DNA of 64,000 nt from Bacteroidota bacterium (GTDB lineage: Bacteria > Bacteroidota > Ignavibacteria > Kryptoniales > JAKASW01), in assembly GCA_021845665.1 (NCBI GenBank), contig JAJZVO010000012.1, forward strand, positions 20,877 to 84,876, read 5' to 3'. Below, one piece after another: positions 49,201 through 57,792 of the stretch; the first letter of the stretch is position 1; each line of letters opens with the position of its first letter. The notes under the pieces are model-generated. The model saw nothing but the letters and a program-made list of their open reading frames with translations, was not told the origin of the DNA and did not search any database. The position numbers and the translations under genes are program-made.

Positions 49201-49640
49201 TCGCTCGCTCCGGACATGGTCAGTGTTTGTCCTGAAACAGAAGAAACCGACGTTCCCATTTGCGCGCGGGATTTTTCAGTACCGATAGCCGTCACGACGA
49301 CAGGATTGGTCGTATACCCAACCGGGACAAGCGCAAAATCCTCATTCAGAGTTTGTCCTTCTTTTACCTCGACGGTGCGCGTCAGAGGCTGATAACCGAT
49401 GAATCTGGCCGTCAACCTATATGTCGCCGCCGGCACGCTCATGACATTATAGTCGCCGTTTACGTCGGCAGCTGCTCCAAGCGCGGTGCCTTCGACGACG
49501 ACCGTGGCCCCAGGCAAAATCAGCTTCGTCTGCTGGTCGATAATTTTCCCTTTAATCGTGCCGGTCTGTGCCATCATCTTACCGGCACCAAAAGAGAGGA
49601 AACATGTGAGGAGAAATGAAGCAAAAAGTAGATGTTTCAT
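46284..49640 (-). CDS. susC: SusC/RagA-type TonB-linked outer-membrane transporter (copy 2)
   Basis: 1118 residues. The signal peptide (HLLFASFLLTCFLSFGAGKMMAQ) is followed by GTIKGKIIDQQTKLILPGATVVVEG (CarboxypepD_reg-like), the plug signature (VLRGARSLQGDNQPLIVVNGEP, QSVEVYSGPTAAALWGSRGANGVIVITTKSG) and a barrel ending WVLSLQVNY. It forms the import complex with SusD copy 2. The second codon region overlaps the stop of the upstream leader peptide (ATGA). It is a paralogue of copy 1, evidently by tandem duplication, though the signal peptides and barrel loops have diverged. Confidence 0.95.
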   Translation of the reverse strand: MKHLLFASFLLTCFLSFGAGKMMAQTGTIKGKIIDQQTKLILPGATVVVEGTALGAAADVNGDYNVMSVPAATYRLTARFIGYQPLTRTVEVKEGQTLNEDFALVPVGYTTNPVVVTAIGTEKSRAQMGTSVSSVSGQTLTMSGASDISSALAGQAPGLTTISSNGDPGGATRMVLRGARSLQGDNQPLIVVNGEPIWSGPVYNQVAVNNSLTNGGPSAYSTLDEINPQDVQSVEVYSGPTAAALWGSRGANGVIVITTKSGSFTPGKKINISIRESTESDALLRAEPLQTDFGQGQNGLYTWNNRLSWGDRISQRSGAPNTVNADGTISSGTPANPAGGKTSKVVYNQATDVFQSPIFPEYGATLSGGDASGNFYLDVDHLGQIGIVKANSNFNRTSINANVSRVFSDVLTLRVNANYVSAVTDRTQQGSNLAGLMLGSYRTPPDFNNLPYLVTFTSSDGVVTPNSQRGFRNGNGNPAVNGIYDNPFYTIYQNPTSFADTRVIGGVEMAYDPLSWLDFTYRAGVDYLGDRNTSVYGLYDWTTPGGQYSDNLFSQYQINTDLQGRARHEFSSDFSGSLLVGFHLDHQEYNYMAQIVQTFLFTAPPYYLSNGASVLPPNQTNWIERNAAAYGEVDLTMYQQLFVTLSGRDESSSTYGPNSAGLYFYPAASVAWQFTKLPAFEGNKILNFGKLRAAYGEAAVQPPVYTSATYILANPTWYNGWGEGVNPQYWGGGATYSNVQGNAGIGPERTSELEGGFDLTLLDNRVTLSATEYSDKTTGAITAIQVSPSLGFTYQQANAVNMTNIGTDLQATVEWLRIGQFSWSTLLNWSTNKNKITSMPAGTQYVSLNGFTDPFSAAVLNQPFGVIVGTHWERTGDNGLITQGKLVLDANGFPQNASTDAVIGNPNARWRAGFGNTFRFQRFTLNVLLDIKAGGQVWNGTKGALSYFGRYGNQNWWTTITAQQAQTLKDWNGQTVADIVSSGRYGNSFVKNTDGTYSFRGYVTNFDPSNSAPDVIVDQSWFTLGPGSSLTGGASEQFVEDGSYVRLRQVSLSYLLPLSSIGFQSLQISLIGNNLALWTKYDGADPEVNLTGPTNGQGLDYFVNPSVRTWVLSLQVNY

Positions 49641-49687
49641 TTAAATGCCTCCTTGCGATTTGTGATTTGTGTTCTCCTTCTCTTCAT
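49637..49687 (-). CDS. 16-residue leader peptide coupled to susC2
   Basis: The frame encodes the same MKRRRTQITNRKEAFK as the copy at 43580-43630. An AAGGAGGT site precedes it, its stop TGA overlaps the susC2 ATG, and the susC2 ribosome site lies inside its codons for K-E-A. The two copies differ only at the third positions of a threonine codon (ACA against ACG) and a phenylalanine codon (TTT against TTC). Confidence 0.65.
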   Translation of the reverse strand: MKRRRTQITNRKEAFK

Positions 49688-50070
49688 AGTACCTCCTTGA
49701 GTATCGAATTAGTTGAATGGTGAAAGAGAATAAAATTGAAATTCCTTCTTTACCCACACGTTGCCTTTGGGACAAGGCTCCCCCTCTTCCTCCCGCATTG
49801 GAGCAGAAGGAATCAATACGCGAGGGGACAACTCACCTCTGTATTTGTCACCAACGAATTGTGAATGAGAAATTGCAGCTGGAACTCCGCATCCCTGACC
49901 TGCCCGCAATCTGTCTCCTAATTGTAGCCACAGTTTTTCCTCGCACGACCAAGGAGCTACGCCAACAAAAAGAGAAGAGAGTCCCCCTCAGGGTCCTCCC
50001 TGAAAACTCACGCGGTTACACCGCATCTAGGATTGTTCTTGCTCAGCACGACTGATAAGAATTTCGCTGA
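49688..50070 (-). promoter_or_regulatory. long 5' leader of susC2-susD2
   Basis: About 380 bases separate the predicted start of transcription near 50064 from the leader peptide. The 25 bases just before the peptide match the susC1 copy closely (CGAATT/GGAATT, GTATNGAATT with the AAGGAGGTA site). A short stretch around 49850-49885 is also similar. No gene longer than a chance frame is seen. Confidence 0.45.
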
Positions 50071-50099
50071 AATATAACCTGCATCATTTGTTTTGTCAA
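50071..50099 (-). promoter_or_regulatory. near-consensus sigma-70-type promoter of susC2-susD2
   Basis: TTGACA, 17 bases, TATATT, then TTCAGCGAA on the minus strand. It matches the susC1 promoter at 44227-44255 in boxes and spacing. Confidence 0.75.
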
Positions 50100-50180
50100 G
50101 TAAGGGGGGAGTATTTTTTAGGGAGGAGTTTAGCAGAAATAGCAGAGAGACTCGAAGAAAATAAATTCGCATGGGCCGGA

Positions 50181-50209
50181 AGCCGGACCCCTCAAGAGAG
50201 GCCCCGGCT
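50181..50209 (-). terminator. possible terminator hairpin after serA
   Basis: AGCCGG and CCGGCT close a stem with inner CCTC/GAGG pairing, about 20 bases after the serA stop. A T-rich tail (GAATTTATTTTC) begins 14 bases further on, so function is uncertain. Confidence 0.4.
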
Positions 50210-50229
50210 CCAACACCATTGACAATGAT

Positions 50230-51807
50230 TCAGAGTTTCGCGGTCTTGACTTCGAAGACGCCCTCAATCTTGGAAATTTGTTTCAACACAGATTCAGGGA
50301 TCGCACTGTCCACGCTCATCACGGTTATCGCCTTCTCGCCGGGCCCGGATCGCCCGAGAGACATGCCTGCAATGTTGACCTTCGCAGACGCCAGCACACT
50401 ACCGACTGCTGCCAGCATACCGGGCCGGTCGGTGTTTGAGTAGAATATCATGTGACCATCGGGCACTATCTCGAAGTGGAATTTATCCATTCCGACTATC
50501 CTCATATCGGTCTCACCGAATACCGTGCCCGAAATGGACCTTGTCTCTTTGTCGGTTTGCATCGTAATGCTGATCAACTGTGAATAATGTTCGCCATCCT
50601 GTTCCTTCTTCTCGCTTACTGCGATTCCCATTTCTTTCGCCAAAAATGACGCATTGACGAAATTCACCGGAGCATACATCATCTTATCGAGGAGCCCCTT
50701 CAGAACCGCCGTGGAAAGCAGTTCCGAAGATTTCTGAAGTGTGGCGCCACGGTACGAAGCGGTAATCGATTTCACTTTCCCGTTGAGAAGCTGGGCCTGG
50801 AGTGAACCGATCTTCTCGGCAAGCACAAGGTACGCACGAAGCTCGTTACTGACTGCCGTCTGGTAATCGGTGATGTTGACGGCTCCCGCGATTCCCCTTC
50901 CCTTGAAGAAATCGACGATCTGCTCGCCGATCTGCTTCGCGACCTTCTCCTGGGCCTCTTCTGTCGAAGCGCCAAGATGCGAAGTCGCGATGACTTTCGG
51001 ATGCTTTAGGAGCGGATTCCCGACGGGCGGTTCCTTCACAAACACATCAAGCGCGGCTCCTGCGACCTGTCCGCTCTCGAGCGCCTTCAGAAGGGCCTCT
51101 TCATCGATAATACCTCCCCTCGCGCAATTGATAACACGTACACCGCGCTTGCACAGGGGAAAAGTCTTCTCACCAAGCACACCCCTTGTCTCCTCTGTCA
51201 GCGGTGTGTGTACCGTGATGAAATCGGAACGCTTGAAAACGTCTTCGAGTGCGACGGTTTCAAGCCCGATCTTGGAGGCTGTCTCGCTGGCGAGCAGCGG
51301 ATCGTAACCTATCACATTCATACCAAACGCCTTTGCCCGATCGGCGACTTCCCTTCCGACTTTACCAAGTCCGATGACTCCGAGCGTCTTGCCGAAGAGT
51401 TCCGTGCCGGTGTACTTCTTCCTGTCCCACTTATCGTTCTGCAGACTCTGAAACGATTGCGGAACGTTTCTGGCAAGAGAGAGCATAAGCGCCATTGTGT
51501 GTTCCGCCGTCGAAATCGTGTTCCCGCCAGGCGTGTTCATTACGACAATACCTTTTCGGGTCGCCGCACCGACATCGATATTATCCACTCCCGCTCCCGC
51601 GCGGCCGATGACTTTCATCTGATTGGCTTCGGCGATGATGTCTGATGTGACCTTCGTTCCACTTCTGACTATCAATGCATCGTAACCGCCGATAATCTTT
51701 TTTATCTCGTCCGCTGGCAGTCCGGGCTTCGAGTCGACCTGTATTCCATCTTTTTGCAGGATGTCGGTGCAAACCTGCTCGATGGGATCGGTTACGAGTA
51801 CCCTCAT
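50230..51807 (-). CDS. serA: D-3-phosphoglycerate dehydrogenase
   Basis: 525 residues, the long type with intervening (ASB) and ACT domains. NAD-binding motif GLGKVGREVADRAKAFGMNVIGYDP lies near 146-170. The catalytic arginine is in NCARGGIIDEEAL, the glutamate in DVFVKEPP and the histidine in ATSHLGASTEEAQ. The last 75 residues (FEIVPDGHMIFYSNTDRPGMLAAVGSVLA) are the ACT domain, which usually binds serine for feedback inhibition. First step of serine synthesis from 3-phosphoglycerate. Its start overlaps the stop of the upstream aminotransferase gene as ATGA, so the two are coupled. Confidence 0.96.
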   Translation of the reverse strand: MRVLVTDPIEQVCTDILQKDGIQVDSKPGLPADEIKKIIGGYDALIVRSGTKVTSDIIAEANQMKVIGRAGAGVDNIDVGAATRKGIVVMNTPGGNTISTAEHTMALMLSLARNVPQSFQSLQNDKWDRKKYTGTELFGKTLGVIGLGKVGREVADRAKAFGMNVIGYDPLLASETASKIGLETVALEDVFKRSDFITVHTPLTEETRGVLGEKTFPLCKRGVRVINCARGGIIDEEALLKALESGQVAGAALDVFVKEPPVGNPLLKHPKVIATSHLGASTEEAQEKVAKQIGEQIVDFFKGRGIAGAVNITDYQTAVSNELRAYLVLAEKIGSLQAQLLNGKVKSITASYRGATLQKSSELLSTAVLKGLLDKMMYAPVNFVNASFLAKEMGIAVSEKKEQDGEHYSQLISITMQTDKETRSISGTVFGETDMRIVGMDKFHFEIVPDGHMIFYSNTDRPGMLAAVGSVLASAKVNIAGMSLGRSGPGEKAITVMSVDSAIPESVLKQISKIEGVFEVKTAKL

Positions 51808-53000
51808 TTCACCACCTCCGCTTTCGGCTGTTTGCCTGCGGCAGGCGCACCGGCGCTTTGTCCGGCATACTTCGCAAATGTCTTCTGAACGGCGGTCACT
51901 CCGGCGCCGGGTTCAAATTTGAAATTCAAATCCTGCAGGGTCCACTCGAGAGCCGCGACGACACCTACGATATCCACCTCGTCATAATATCCGAGGTGGG
52001 ACACCCTGAATATCTTCCCCTTCAGGTGGTCCTGTCCGCCCGCGGCAGTGATCCCGTATTTCTGCTTCAGGATCTTATTGAACTTCGAGTACTCGACTCC
52101 TTCAGGCACGTTGACAGCAGTCACTGCATGAGATGCGGGCGATCCGAAGAGTTTTAAACCGATTGCCTGGCATCCGCTCCTCACTGCCTCCGAAAGAATC
52201 TTGTGTTTCAGCCACACGTTCTCAACGGTTTCCTCTTTTATCATCCTCAGAGCTTTCTCGAGCCCGATAATGAGAGTGATGGCGGGAGTGAAAGGAGTAT
52301 CGTTGTCGGCGTGGGACTTCAAAGCCTTCTTGAAGCTGAAATAGAATTTCGGGAGCTTCGAGGTTTCTATCATCTTCTTCGCTCGCTCGCTAACAGCGGC
52401 AAATGCAAGCCCGGGGGGGACCATCAGTCCCTTCTGCGAGCCGGTTATGATAAGATCGAGTCCCCAGTCGTCGAAACGCATTTCGTGCGCGCCGACCGAC
52501 GTAATTCCATCCACTACCACGGCGATATCGTACTTCGCATGCACCGCGGCCGCAATTTCCTTTATGTTTGTAAACACGCCTGTCGAAGTCTCGCTGTGCG
52601 TTATGAACACCGCCTTCACAGTCGGATTCTTTTGTATCGCATCGAGAATCATTTCCGGCGAGGGGGCGGTTCCCCATTCGATCTTTATCTCAATCGGTTC
52701 GACGCCGTATGCCTTCATGATTTGTCCCCAGCGCTCGCCGAATTTTCCCAGGTTCACAAATACTGCCTTGTCACCCGGCGACAATAGATTCACAACACTG
52801 GCCTCCATCGCTCCTGTTCCTGAGCTCGTCAGCGTCAAAACCTCGTTCTTCGTCTGAAAAAGGTATTTGAGATTCTGGTTTACACTCGTGAGGATTTCTA
52901 CGAATTCCGGATTTCTGTGATGAATTATAGGCTCTGCCATCGTGAGCATCACGCTTTCTGGAATCGGCGTGGGCCCAGGCGTAAATAATCTCTTCTTCAT
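51804..53000 (-). CDS. class V aminotransferase (alanine-glyoxylate/phosphoserine-type)
   Basis: 398 residues. The fold-type I PLP enzyme has FTPGPTPIPESV at the start, the glycine-rich LTSSGTGAMEA, the aspartate of VVVDGITSVGAHE and the PLP lysine Lys190 in ITGSQKGLMVPPG. The family holds alanine-glyoxylate and serine-pyruvate aminotransferases and the 'soluble hydrogenase small subunit' group. Coupling to serA strongly suggests that it makes phosphoserine or handles serine in this organism; no typical SerC is in the window. The last 25 residues are a low-complexity Ala/Lys/Gly tail that the fold does not need. Confidence 0.88.
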   Translation of the reverse strand: MKKRLFTPGPTPIPESVMLTMAEPIIHHRNPEFVEILTSVNQNLKYLFQTKNEVLTLTSSGTGAMEASVVNLLSPGDKAVFVNLGKFGERWGQIMKAYGVEPIEIKIEWGTAPSPEMILDAIQKNPTVKAVFITHSETSTGVFTNIKEIAAAVHAKYDIAVVVDGITSVGAHEMRFDDWGLDLIITGSQKGLMVPPGLAFAAVSERAKKMIETSKLPKFYFSFKKALKSHADNDTPFTPAITLIIGLEKALRMIKEETVENVWLKHKILSEAVRSGCQAIGLKLFGSPASHAVTAVNVPEGVEYSKFNKILKQKYGITAAGGQDHLKGKIFRVSHLGYYDEVDIVGVVAALEWTLQDLNFKFEPGAGVTAVQKTFAKYAGQSAGAPAAGKQPKAEVVK

Positions 53001-53059
53001 TTTGAATCTGCTCCAATTGTTCTGTTAATAATAGAAAATAGAAATTAGGATGCTTCTAT

Positions 53060-55513
53060 TCAATCTGAATAACCATCCAATAGTTCAGCTCCAAGCCTCA
53101 GTAAGTTTCCCAAACCCAATCCCGGAACCACGAAGATCTTGACGCGGTAACTGCCCGAAATCCCTGCTATGTTTGCCGCGTAATGGATCGCCTTCTCTAA
53201 ACCACCAAACTCATCTATAAGGCCGAGATGCTTTGCTTGATCTCCGGTGTACACCTTTCCCTGCGCCAGCTCGTCGACGCGGTTCATGCTGAGTTTTCGC
53301 CCTTCGGAAACTTTCTCTTTGAAATCCGTGTAAGTCTGGTTCAGAAATTCGTCGACGTACTTCATATCCTTTTCATCCCATTTATGGAAAGGATTGAGCA
53401 CACCCGAAGCATCCCGGCTCTTGTATTGCTCGACGTTCCCTCCGAGGTCCTTCTTTATGAAATCGGTGAGCACCGGAAATGCTATGAGTACCCCTATGCT
53501 CCCCGTGAGAGTTGCCGGTTCGGCAAAAATCTTCTTCGCCCCAACCGCCACGTAGTACCCTCCGCTCGCCGCCACATTTCCGAATGAAGCTACCACGGGC
53601 TTCTTCGCCATCGCTTCCTTTATCGCATTGTATATCTCGTCGGAAGCAAGCGCCGACCCGCCACCGCTGTTCACCCGGAGAACGATCGCTTTGATGTTTT
53701 TGTCCTCGACTGCTTCTTTGATTTGGCTGATCACAGTCTCCGAACCCGTCAGACGATCCCCGCCCAGGAACGGGATTGGAAATGGCGAAGGAGGTGAACT
53801 CTTCCCTGTCATTATCGTTCCGTAGACACCGATGACCGCGACCTCCGGCCTCTTTCCCCAGCGTGTCTTCCAACTGTGAATTTGTTCCGGGTTCACGGTC
53901 GCAATGTCGCCCGAATTTCCAAGAACTTCCTTCCCAACGTCCTTCTTGAATTGGTCGAAGTACGCCACGCCGTCGATCAGGTGAAGTCTCGCGGCAGTTG
54001 TCGACGATATCAATCCGGCAAGATCCGATTTTAGACCATCGTCAAGCGTCATGGCCCTGTTCGCTTCTATCTGCTTAACCATCTGAGCGTAGACGTTATC
54101 GACCAGGCCCTGAATCAACTTCGCTTGGTCGGGCGTCGCCGAATCGGTGTATGAAGTGTGAAACGTAGACTTATATTTACCGGCGGTCTTCGCGTTCCAC
54201 GCGATATGTAGTTTGTCAAAGAGCCCCTTCAGCCGTACCAGGTCGAAATCGATTCCGTAATTTGCTATGAACGATGCCGGCGGCATGTAAATCTTGTCCG
54301 CAGCGCTGGCCAGGTAGAGTTCGTTAACCCCACTGTCGTCGGCGAGGTAAGCGAAGACTTTTTTCCCTTTGGAGCGCACGTACTCGACCGCGTCGGCGAG
54401 TTCCTGGGTTTCGCCCGACAGCGCGAAGAAAGTTTCGCTCGTAGAATACGGATAGATCTTCAGTATCAGCGCCTTTATCGACGGATCATTACCGCACTTT
54501 CTTATCTCGTCGATGTAATCGAGCAAATCTTTCGGAGACTTTCCAAAGAAGAATGCCGGCTCTTTCCCATCATGTATCGGTCCACGGATGACAATCTCGG
54601 CGATGCGTTTATCGTGGATAATTGTCGGGAGGTCCTGCGTGGTCAGCTCCAGTCTTCCGTAAGTTGCCGTGTAGATTCCCGACTGGTAGCTCGATGCTCC
54701 CTCCGCATGGATGTGATTACCGAAGTTGAAGCTTATTCCAAACGACACGGGGTTAGTCCAGAGATAGGGCGGCACCAGTGTGACCGGTCCGGCGGATGGA
54801 GCAGGAGGGACATAACCTGAAGAGCCGTACCCTGAAGGATCGAATATCCCGTAGACCTTAAAGCCAGGAAGCAGCTCAAGCGCGACCCCGGCTTTGTATC
54901 GCGCTTCGTGGTGATTGGTCAGGATGAAATCGCCGTTAAACGTCAGGGACTCATCGCCAAAGGGACGAATGCTGACTCCTAAGTCGGTTAGTTTTTCTAT
55001 TTGATGTACACCGAACGGAACGTCGGTGAAGTTATGATACGATGCGCCAAAGCTCAGGTATCTGTCCGGGCGCCACAGCAGCCCAACCGACGGGAACCAT
55101 CTGGCACCGGAACTCGAAATTTCCATATATGACAGAGATGCACCTATCGCCGCCCCCGCATTTCCCACTCCAAATCCGATAGAATACTGATTGAGGTTTT
55201 CTACATTGGTCGAAGCATTTCTGTAACCGATCGCGAGCTTTCCTCTCTGGGCAAAGAGTCCAAAGTCATGAAACTTCTCCGACGGGTCGAGCTCTGAATT
55301 GTTTGGGAAAAAATAATAACCGTCAAGCACTCCCCCCCTGTCGCGCAAGCCAAGATACGCCGGGTTGTAGAGAAATGCCTGTGTTTCATCGGTCCCCGCG
55401 GTGAAAAGATACTCCTGGTTCTGCGGATTGGTTAGTAAGTCCTGTCCAAAGGACTTAGACGGCGCAAACAGACCCGATGCCACGAGAATAATAGCAACGA
55501 AAGTCTTCTTCAT
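53060..55513 (-). CDS. sppA: SppA-type signal peptide peptidase fused to an N-terminal outer-membrane-barrel-like domain
   Basis: 817 residues. The signal peptide (KKTFVAIILVASGLFAPSKSFG) is followed by about 260 residues that look like a PorV/PorQ-type barrel start: ETQAFLYNPAYLGLRDRGGV, FGLFAQRGKLAIGYRNAS, YSIGFGVGNAGAAIGASLSYME, LSFGASYHNF and more strands to about 290. From about 310 the protein is a complete double-domain SppA with general base Lys446 (TAGKYKSTF) and nucleophile Ser650 (NVAASGGYYVAVG), 204 residues apart as in E. coli SppA. No inner-membrane anchor is evident. It probably acts at or near the outer membrane. Confidence 0.88.
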   Translation of the reverse strand: MKKTFVAIILVASGLFAPSKSFGQDLLTNPQNQEYLFTAGTDETQAFLYNPAYLGLRDRGGVLDGYYFFPNNSELDPSEKFHDFGLFAQRGKLAIGYRNASTNVENLNQYSIGFGVGNAGAAIGASLSYMEISSSGARWFPSVGLLWRPDRYLSFGASYHNFTDVPFGVHQIEKLTDLGVSIRPFGDESLTFNGDFILTNHHEARYKAGVALELLPGFKVYGIFDPSGYGSSGYVPPAPSAGPVTLVPPYLWTNPVSFGISFNFGNHIHAEGASSYQSGIYTATYGRLELTTQDLPTIIHDKRIAEIVIRGPIHDGKEPAFFFGKSPKDLLDYIDEIRKCGNDPSIKALILKIYPYSTSETFFALSGETQELADAVEYVRSKGKKVFAYLADDSGVNELYLASAADKIYMPPASFIANYGIDFDLVRLKGLFDKLHIAWNAKTAGKYKSTFHTSYTDSATPDQAKLIQGLVDNVYAQMVKQIEANRAMTLDDGLKSDLAGLISSTTAARLHLIDGVAYFDQFKKDVGKEVLGNSGDIATVNPEQIHSWKTRWGKRPEVAVIGVYGTIMTGKSSPPSPFPIPFLGGDRLTGSETVISQIKEAVEDKNIKAIVLRVNSGGGSALASDEIYNAIKEAMAKKPVVASFGNVAASGGYYVAVGAKKIFAEPATLTGSIGVLIAFPVLTDFIKKDLGGNVEQYKSRDASGVLNPFHKWDEKDMKYVDEFLNQTYTDFKEKVSEGRKLSMNRVDELAQGKVYTGDQAKHLGLIDEFGGLEKAIHYAANIAGISGSYRVKIFVVPGLGLGNLLRLGAELLDGYSD

Positions 55514-55685
55514 ATTCCTCCCGACTCACGTACAATATATCAGTTTACCGGTTCTTTTCAAGCATCCATCGAATTTCCATTTCACAATCCGCTGAACGTT
55601 CGCCTTCAGCACTGTGACTGGTTCAGTGGCTTGACATGAAAGTGCGTCCGATTTAATATTCGTCAAATAAGGGAGGCTGTAAAAA

Positions 55686-56111
55686 ATGAAGGGCAAACTC
55701 ATTTCAGCATCTGTACTATCTCTTTTTCTCGTTTCATGCCAATCGAGCACTGGAACGAACCCGGAGACCGTACCAACCAATTCAACCTCAGTTATGGAAC
55801 TGACGGGATGGACCGTTCATATCGACACGTCATATTTCGATGCTTCCACGACACAGCTCGTGGCTAAAGGAGGCCTGATAAATACGGCCAGCACCGATCT
55901 CGCCACACCGTGCCGGATGGAGGGGCTGTTCTACTCGGACTGCTTTTGTGCGACAAAATTGGGGCCAGCAGTGACAACTGTTAGCCCATTGAGGTCGGGG
56001 GAAGAAGCTCAATGGACCCTGCGTTTGTCTTCGACCGACAAAGATCTGAGTCAGTATCCTGGGTTCATCGTGGACGATTTCCGGGTGACGGCAAAAAGCA
56101 ACCAGAAGTAA
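55686..56111 (+). CDS. small lipoprotein of unknown function
   Basis: 141 residues. A lipoprotein signal peptide ends in FLVSC. The mature part is beta-rich (VMELTGWTVHIDTSYFDASTTQLVAKGGLINTAS, GEEAQWTLRLSSTD) and resembles an FxLyD-like or other immunoglobulin-like fold, which I cannot assign firmly. The start follows GGGAGG at about nine bases. It stands alone between sppA (minus) and accA (plus). Confidence 0.7.
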   Translation: MKGKLISASVLSLFLVSCQSSTGTNPETVPTNSTSVMELTGWTVHIDTSYFDASTTQLVAKGGLINTASTDLATPCRMEGLFYSDCFCATKLGPAVTTVSPLRSGEEAQWTLRLSSTDKDLSQYPGFIVDDFRVTAKSNQK

Positions 56112-56345
56112 AGAGACAAACGTCATTCCTCGAGCGAAGCCAGGTCTGGCGAATAGCCTGACCTGCGCTTCAACTCTCGATCGACCCCTGTGATTTCGTA
56201 AGGAGCGCACGGGGGGACGCTCTCTATCGTGTGCGGCAGGGCACCCGATACAGCATATCGTATCAAACGGGGAAACATCGGGAGAAGAGGGCTTTCAAGT
56301 TCTCCTTGACTTTGTGCGGGGTAGCGGGTTACTTTTTTAATTATT

Positions 56346-57317
56346 ATGCCAAAACAACCCCTTGAATTCGAGAAGCCGATCTTCGAGCTGGAACAGAAGA
56401 TTGCTGAGATGCGCAAGCTCTCGGATGAATCCGCCGGACCTTACGGACTTGATATTGCGGATGAGATCGCCAAACTTGAGTCGCGCGTCAATGAGTTACG
56501 AACAAATGTTTATTCCAATCTTACCAGGTGGCAGCGGGTCCAGCTCGCCCGCCATCCCGAGAGGCCTTATACGTTGGATTATATCAACCTGATGATGACT
56601 GATTTCGTCGAGTTGCACGGTGACAGGCATTTCGGAGACGACCACGCCGTGGTCGGCGGCTTCGGAAAGCTCGACGGAAAGACGGTCATGGTCATTGGGC
56701 AGCAGAAGGGCCGCGATACCAAGTCCAACATCTTCCGCAACTTCGGGATGCCGAATCCGGAAGGCTATCGTAAGGCTTTAAGGTTGATGAAGCTCGCAGA
56801 GAAATTCCGAAAGCCGGTGATCACACTTATTGACACGCCGGGCGCGTATCCAGGAATCGAAGCCGAGGAACGCGGCCAGGCCGAGGCTATCGCGAGGAAC
56901 CTTTTCGAGATGGCACAGCTTACCGTACCGATCATCGTAACGATAATCGGAGAAGGGGCGTCCGGCGGTGCACTCGGTCTCGGAGTCGGCGACAGGATTC
57001 TAATGATGGAGAACGCATGGTATTCGGTTATCGCACCGGAATCGTGCTCCTCAATTCTCTGGAGAAGCTGGGATTACAAGGAACTGGCTGCCGAGGCACT
57101 CAAGCTGACCGCCGTCGACCTCCTAAAGGAGAAGATCATCGACCGGATAATACCGGAGCCGCTCGGAGGCGCTCACAGGGATCCGGCGACGACAGCGCAA
57201 AACTTGAAAGAGATCATATTGGAAGAACTGGCCGTGCTCGGCAGAGTCAAACCGGACAAGCTCGTGGAGAAACGCATAGCGAAGTTCGGGGCGATGGGTT
57301 CCTTCTCCGGAAAGTAA
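56346..57317 (+). CDS. accA: acetyl-CoA carboxylase carboxyltransferase subunit alpha
   Basis: 323 residues. With AccD it transfers the carboxyl group from biotin to acetyl-CoA in fatty-acid synthesis. Family markers are [16 protein letters not shown] at the start, [80 protein letters not shown] and [16 protein letters not shown]. The length is normal. accD is not in the window. The thioesterase gene follows 18 bases later. Confidence 0.97.
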   Translation: MPKQPLEFEKPIFELEQKIAEMRKLSDESAGPYGLDIADEIAKLESRVNELRTNVYSNLTRWQRVQLARHPERPYTLDYINLMMTDFVELHGDRHFGDDHAVVGGFGKLDGKTVMVIGQQKGRDTKSNIFRNFGMPNPEGYRKALRLMKLAEKFRKPVITLIDTPGAYPGIEAEERGQAEAIARNLFEMAQLTVPIIVTIIGEGASGGALGLGVGDRILMMENAWYSVIAPESCSSILWRSWDYKELAAEALKLTAVDLLKEKIIDRIIPEPLGGAHRDPATTAQNLKEIILEELAVLGRVKPDKLVEKRIAKFGAMGSFSGK

Positions 57318-57335
57318 AGAAACAATTCGCCAACG

Positions 57336-57737
57336 ATGTATTCCCTCACGACAAGCATAAGAGTCCGCTACGCCGAGACCGACCAGATGCACGGTGTATA
57401 TAACGGCCGGTACTTTGATTACTTTGAAGTTGGCCGGGCGGAGCTGATGAGATCGCTGGGTCTTTCGTACAGACAATTCGAGGAAGCCGGGTTCCTGCTC
57501 CCGCTGATTGAAGCATATGCCAGGTACCTAAAGCAGGTCAACTACGACGATGTAATAGAAGTGGTCGCCATGCTGAAGGAAGCCCCGATGGCAAGGCTGA
57601 GGATCGACTACGAGATACTCCGTGGTTCCGACAGGATGACTGAAGGATATACCATCCACAGTTTTATCGATGCGAAGTCAGGCAGACCTGTCCGTGCGCC
57701 AAAAATGTTCTTGGATCTGCTTGATGGAAAAGTGTAA
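57336..57737 (+). CDS. hotdog-fold acyl-CoA thioesterase, YbgC/4HBT type
   Basis: 133 residues. RVRYAETDQMHGVYNGRYFDYFEVGRAELMRSLG is the 4-hydroxybenzoyl-CoA thioesterase/YbgC signature, with the catalytic-type aspartate in ETDQMGV-like context. The rest (YARYLKQVNYDDVIEVVAML, RIDYEILRG) is standard hotdog. The substrate is unknown. Close spacing after accA suggests a common transcript and a lipid link. Confidence 0.88.
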   Translation: MYSLTTSIRVRYAETDQMHGVYNGRYFDYFEVGRAELMRSLGLSYRQFEEAGFLLPLIEAYARYLKQVNYDDVIEVVAMLKEAPMARLRIDYEILRGSDRMTEGYTIHSFIDAKSGRPVRAPKMFLDLLDGKV

Positions 57738-57792
57738 AGAAAATCTAAAATTCCGAATTATGAATTACGAATTGCTGCCATAGGAGGAACGA

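Noticed and set aside
49709..49909. 66-codon minus-strand frame in the susC2 leader
   Set aside because: No homology or ribosome site; the similarity to the other leader is at DNA level and out of matching frame context.
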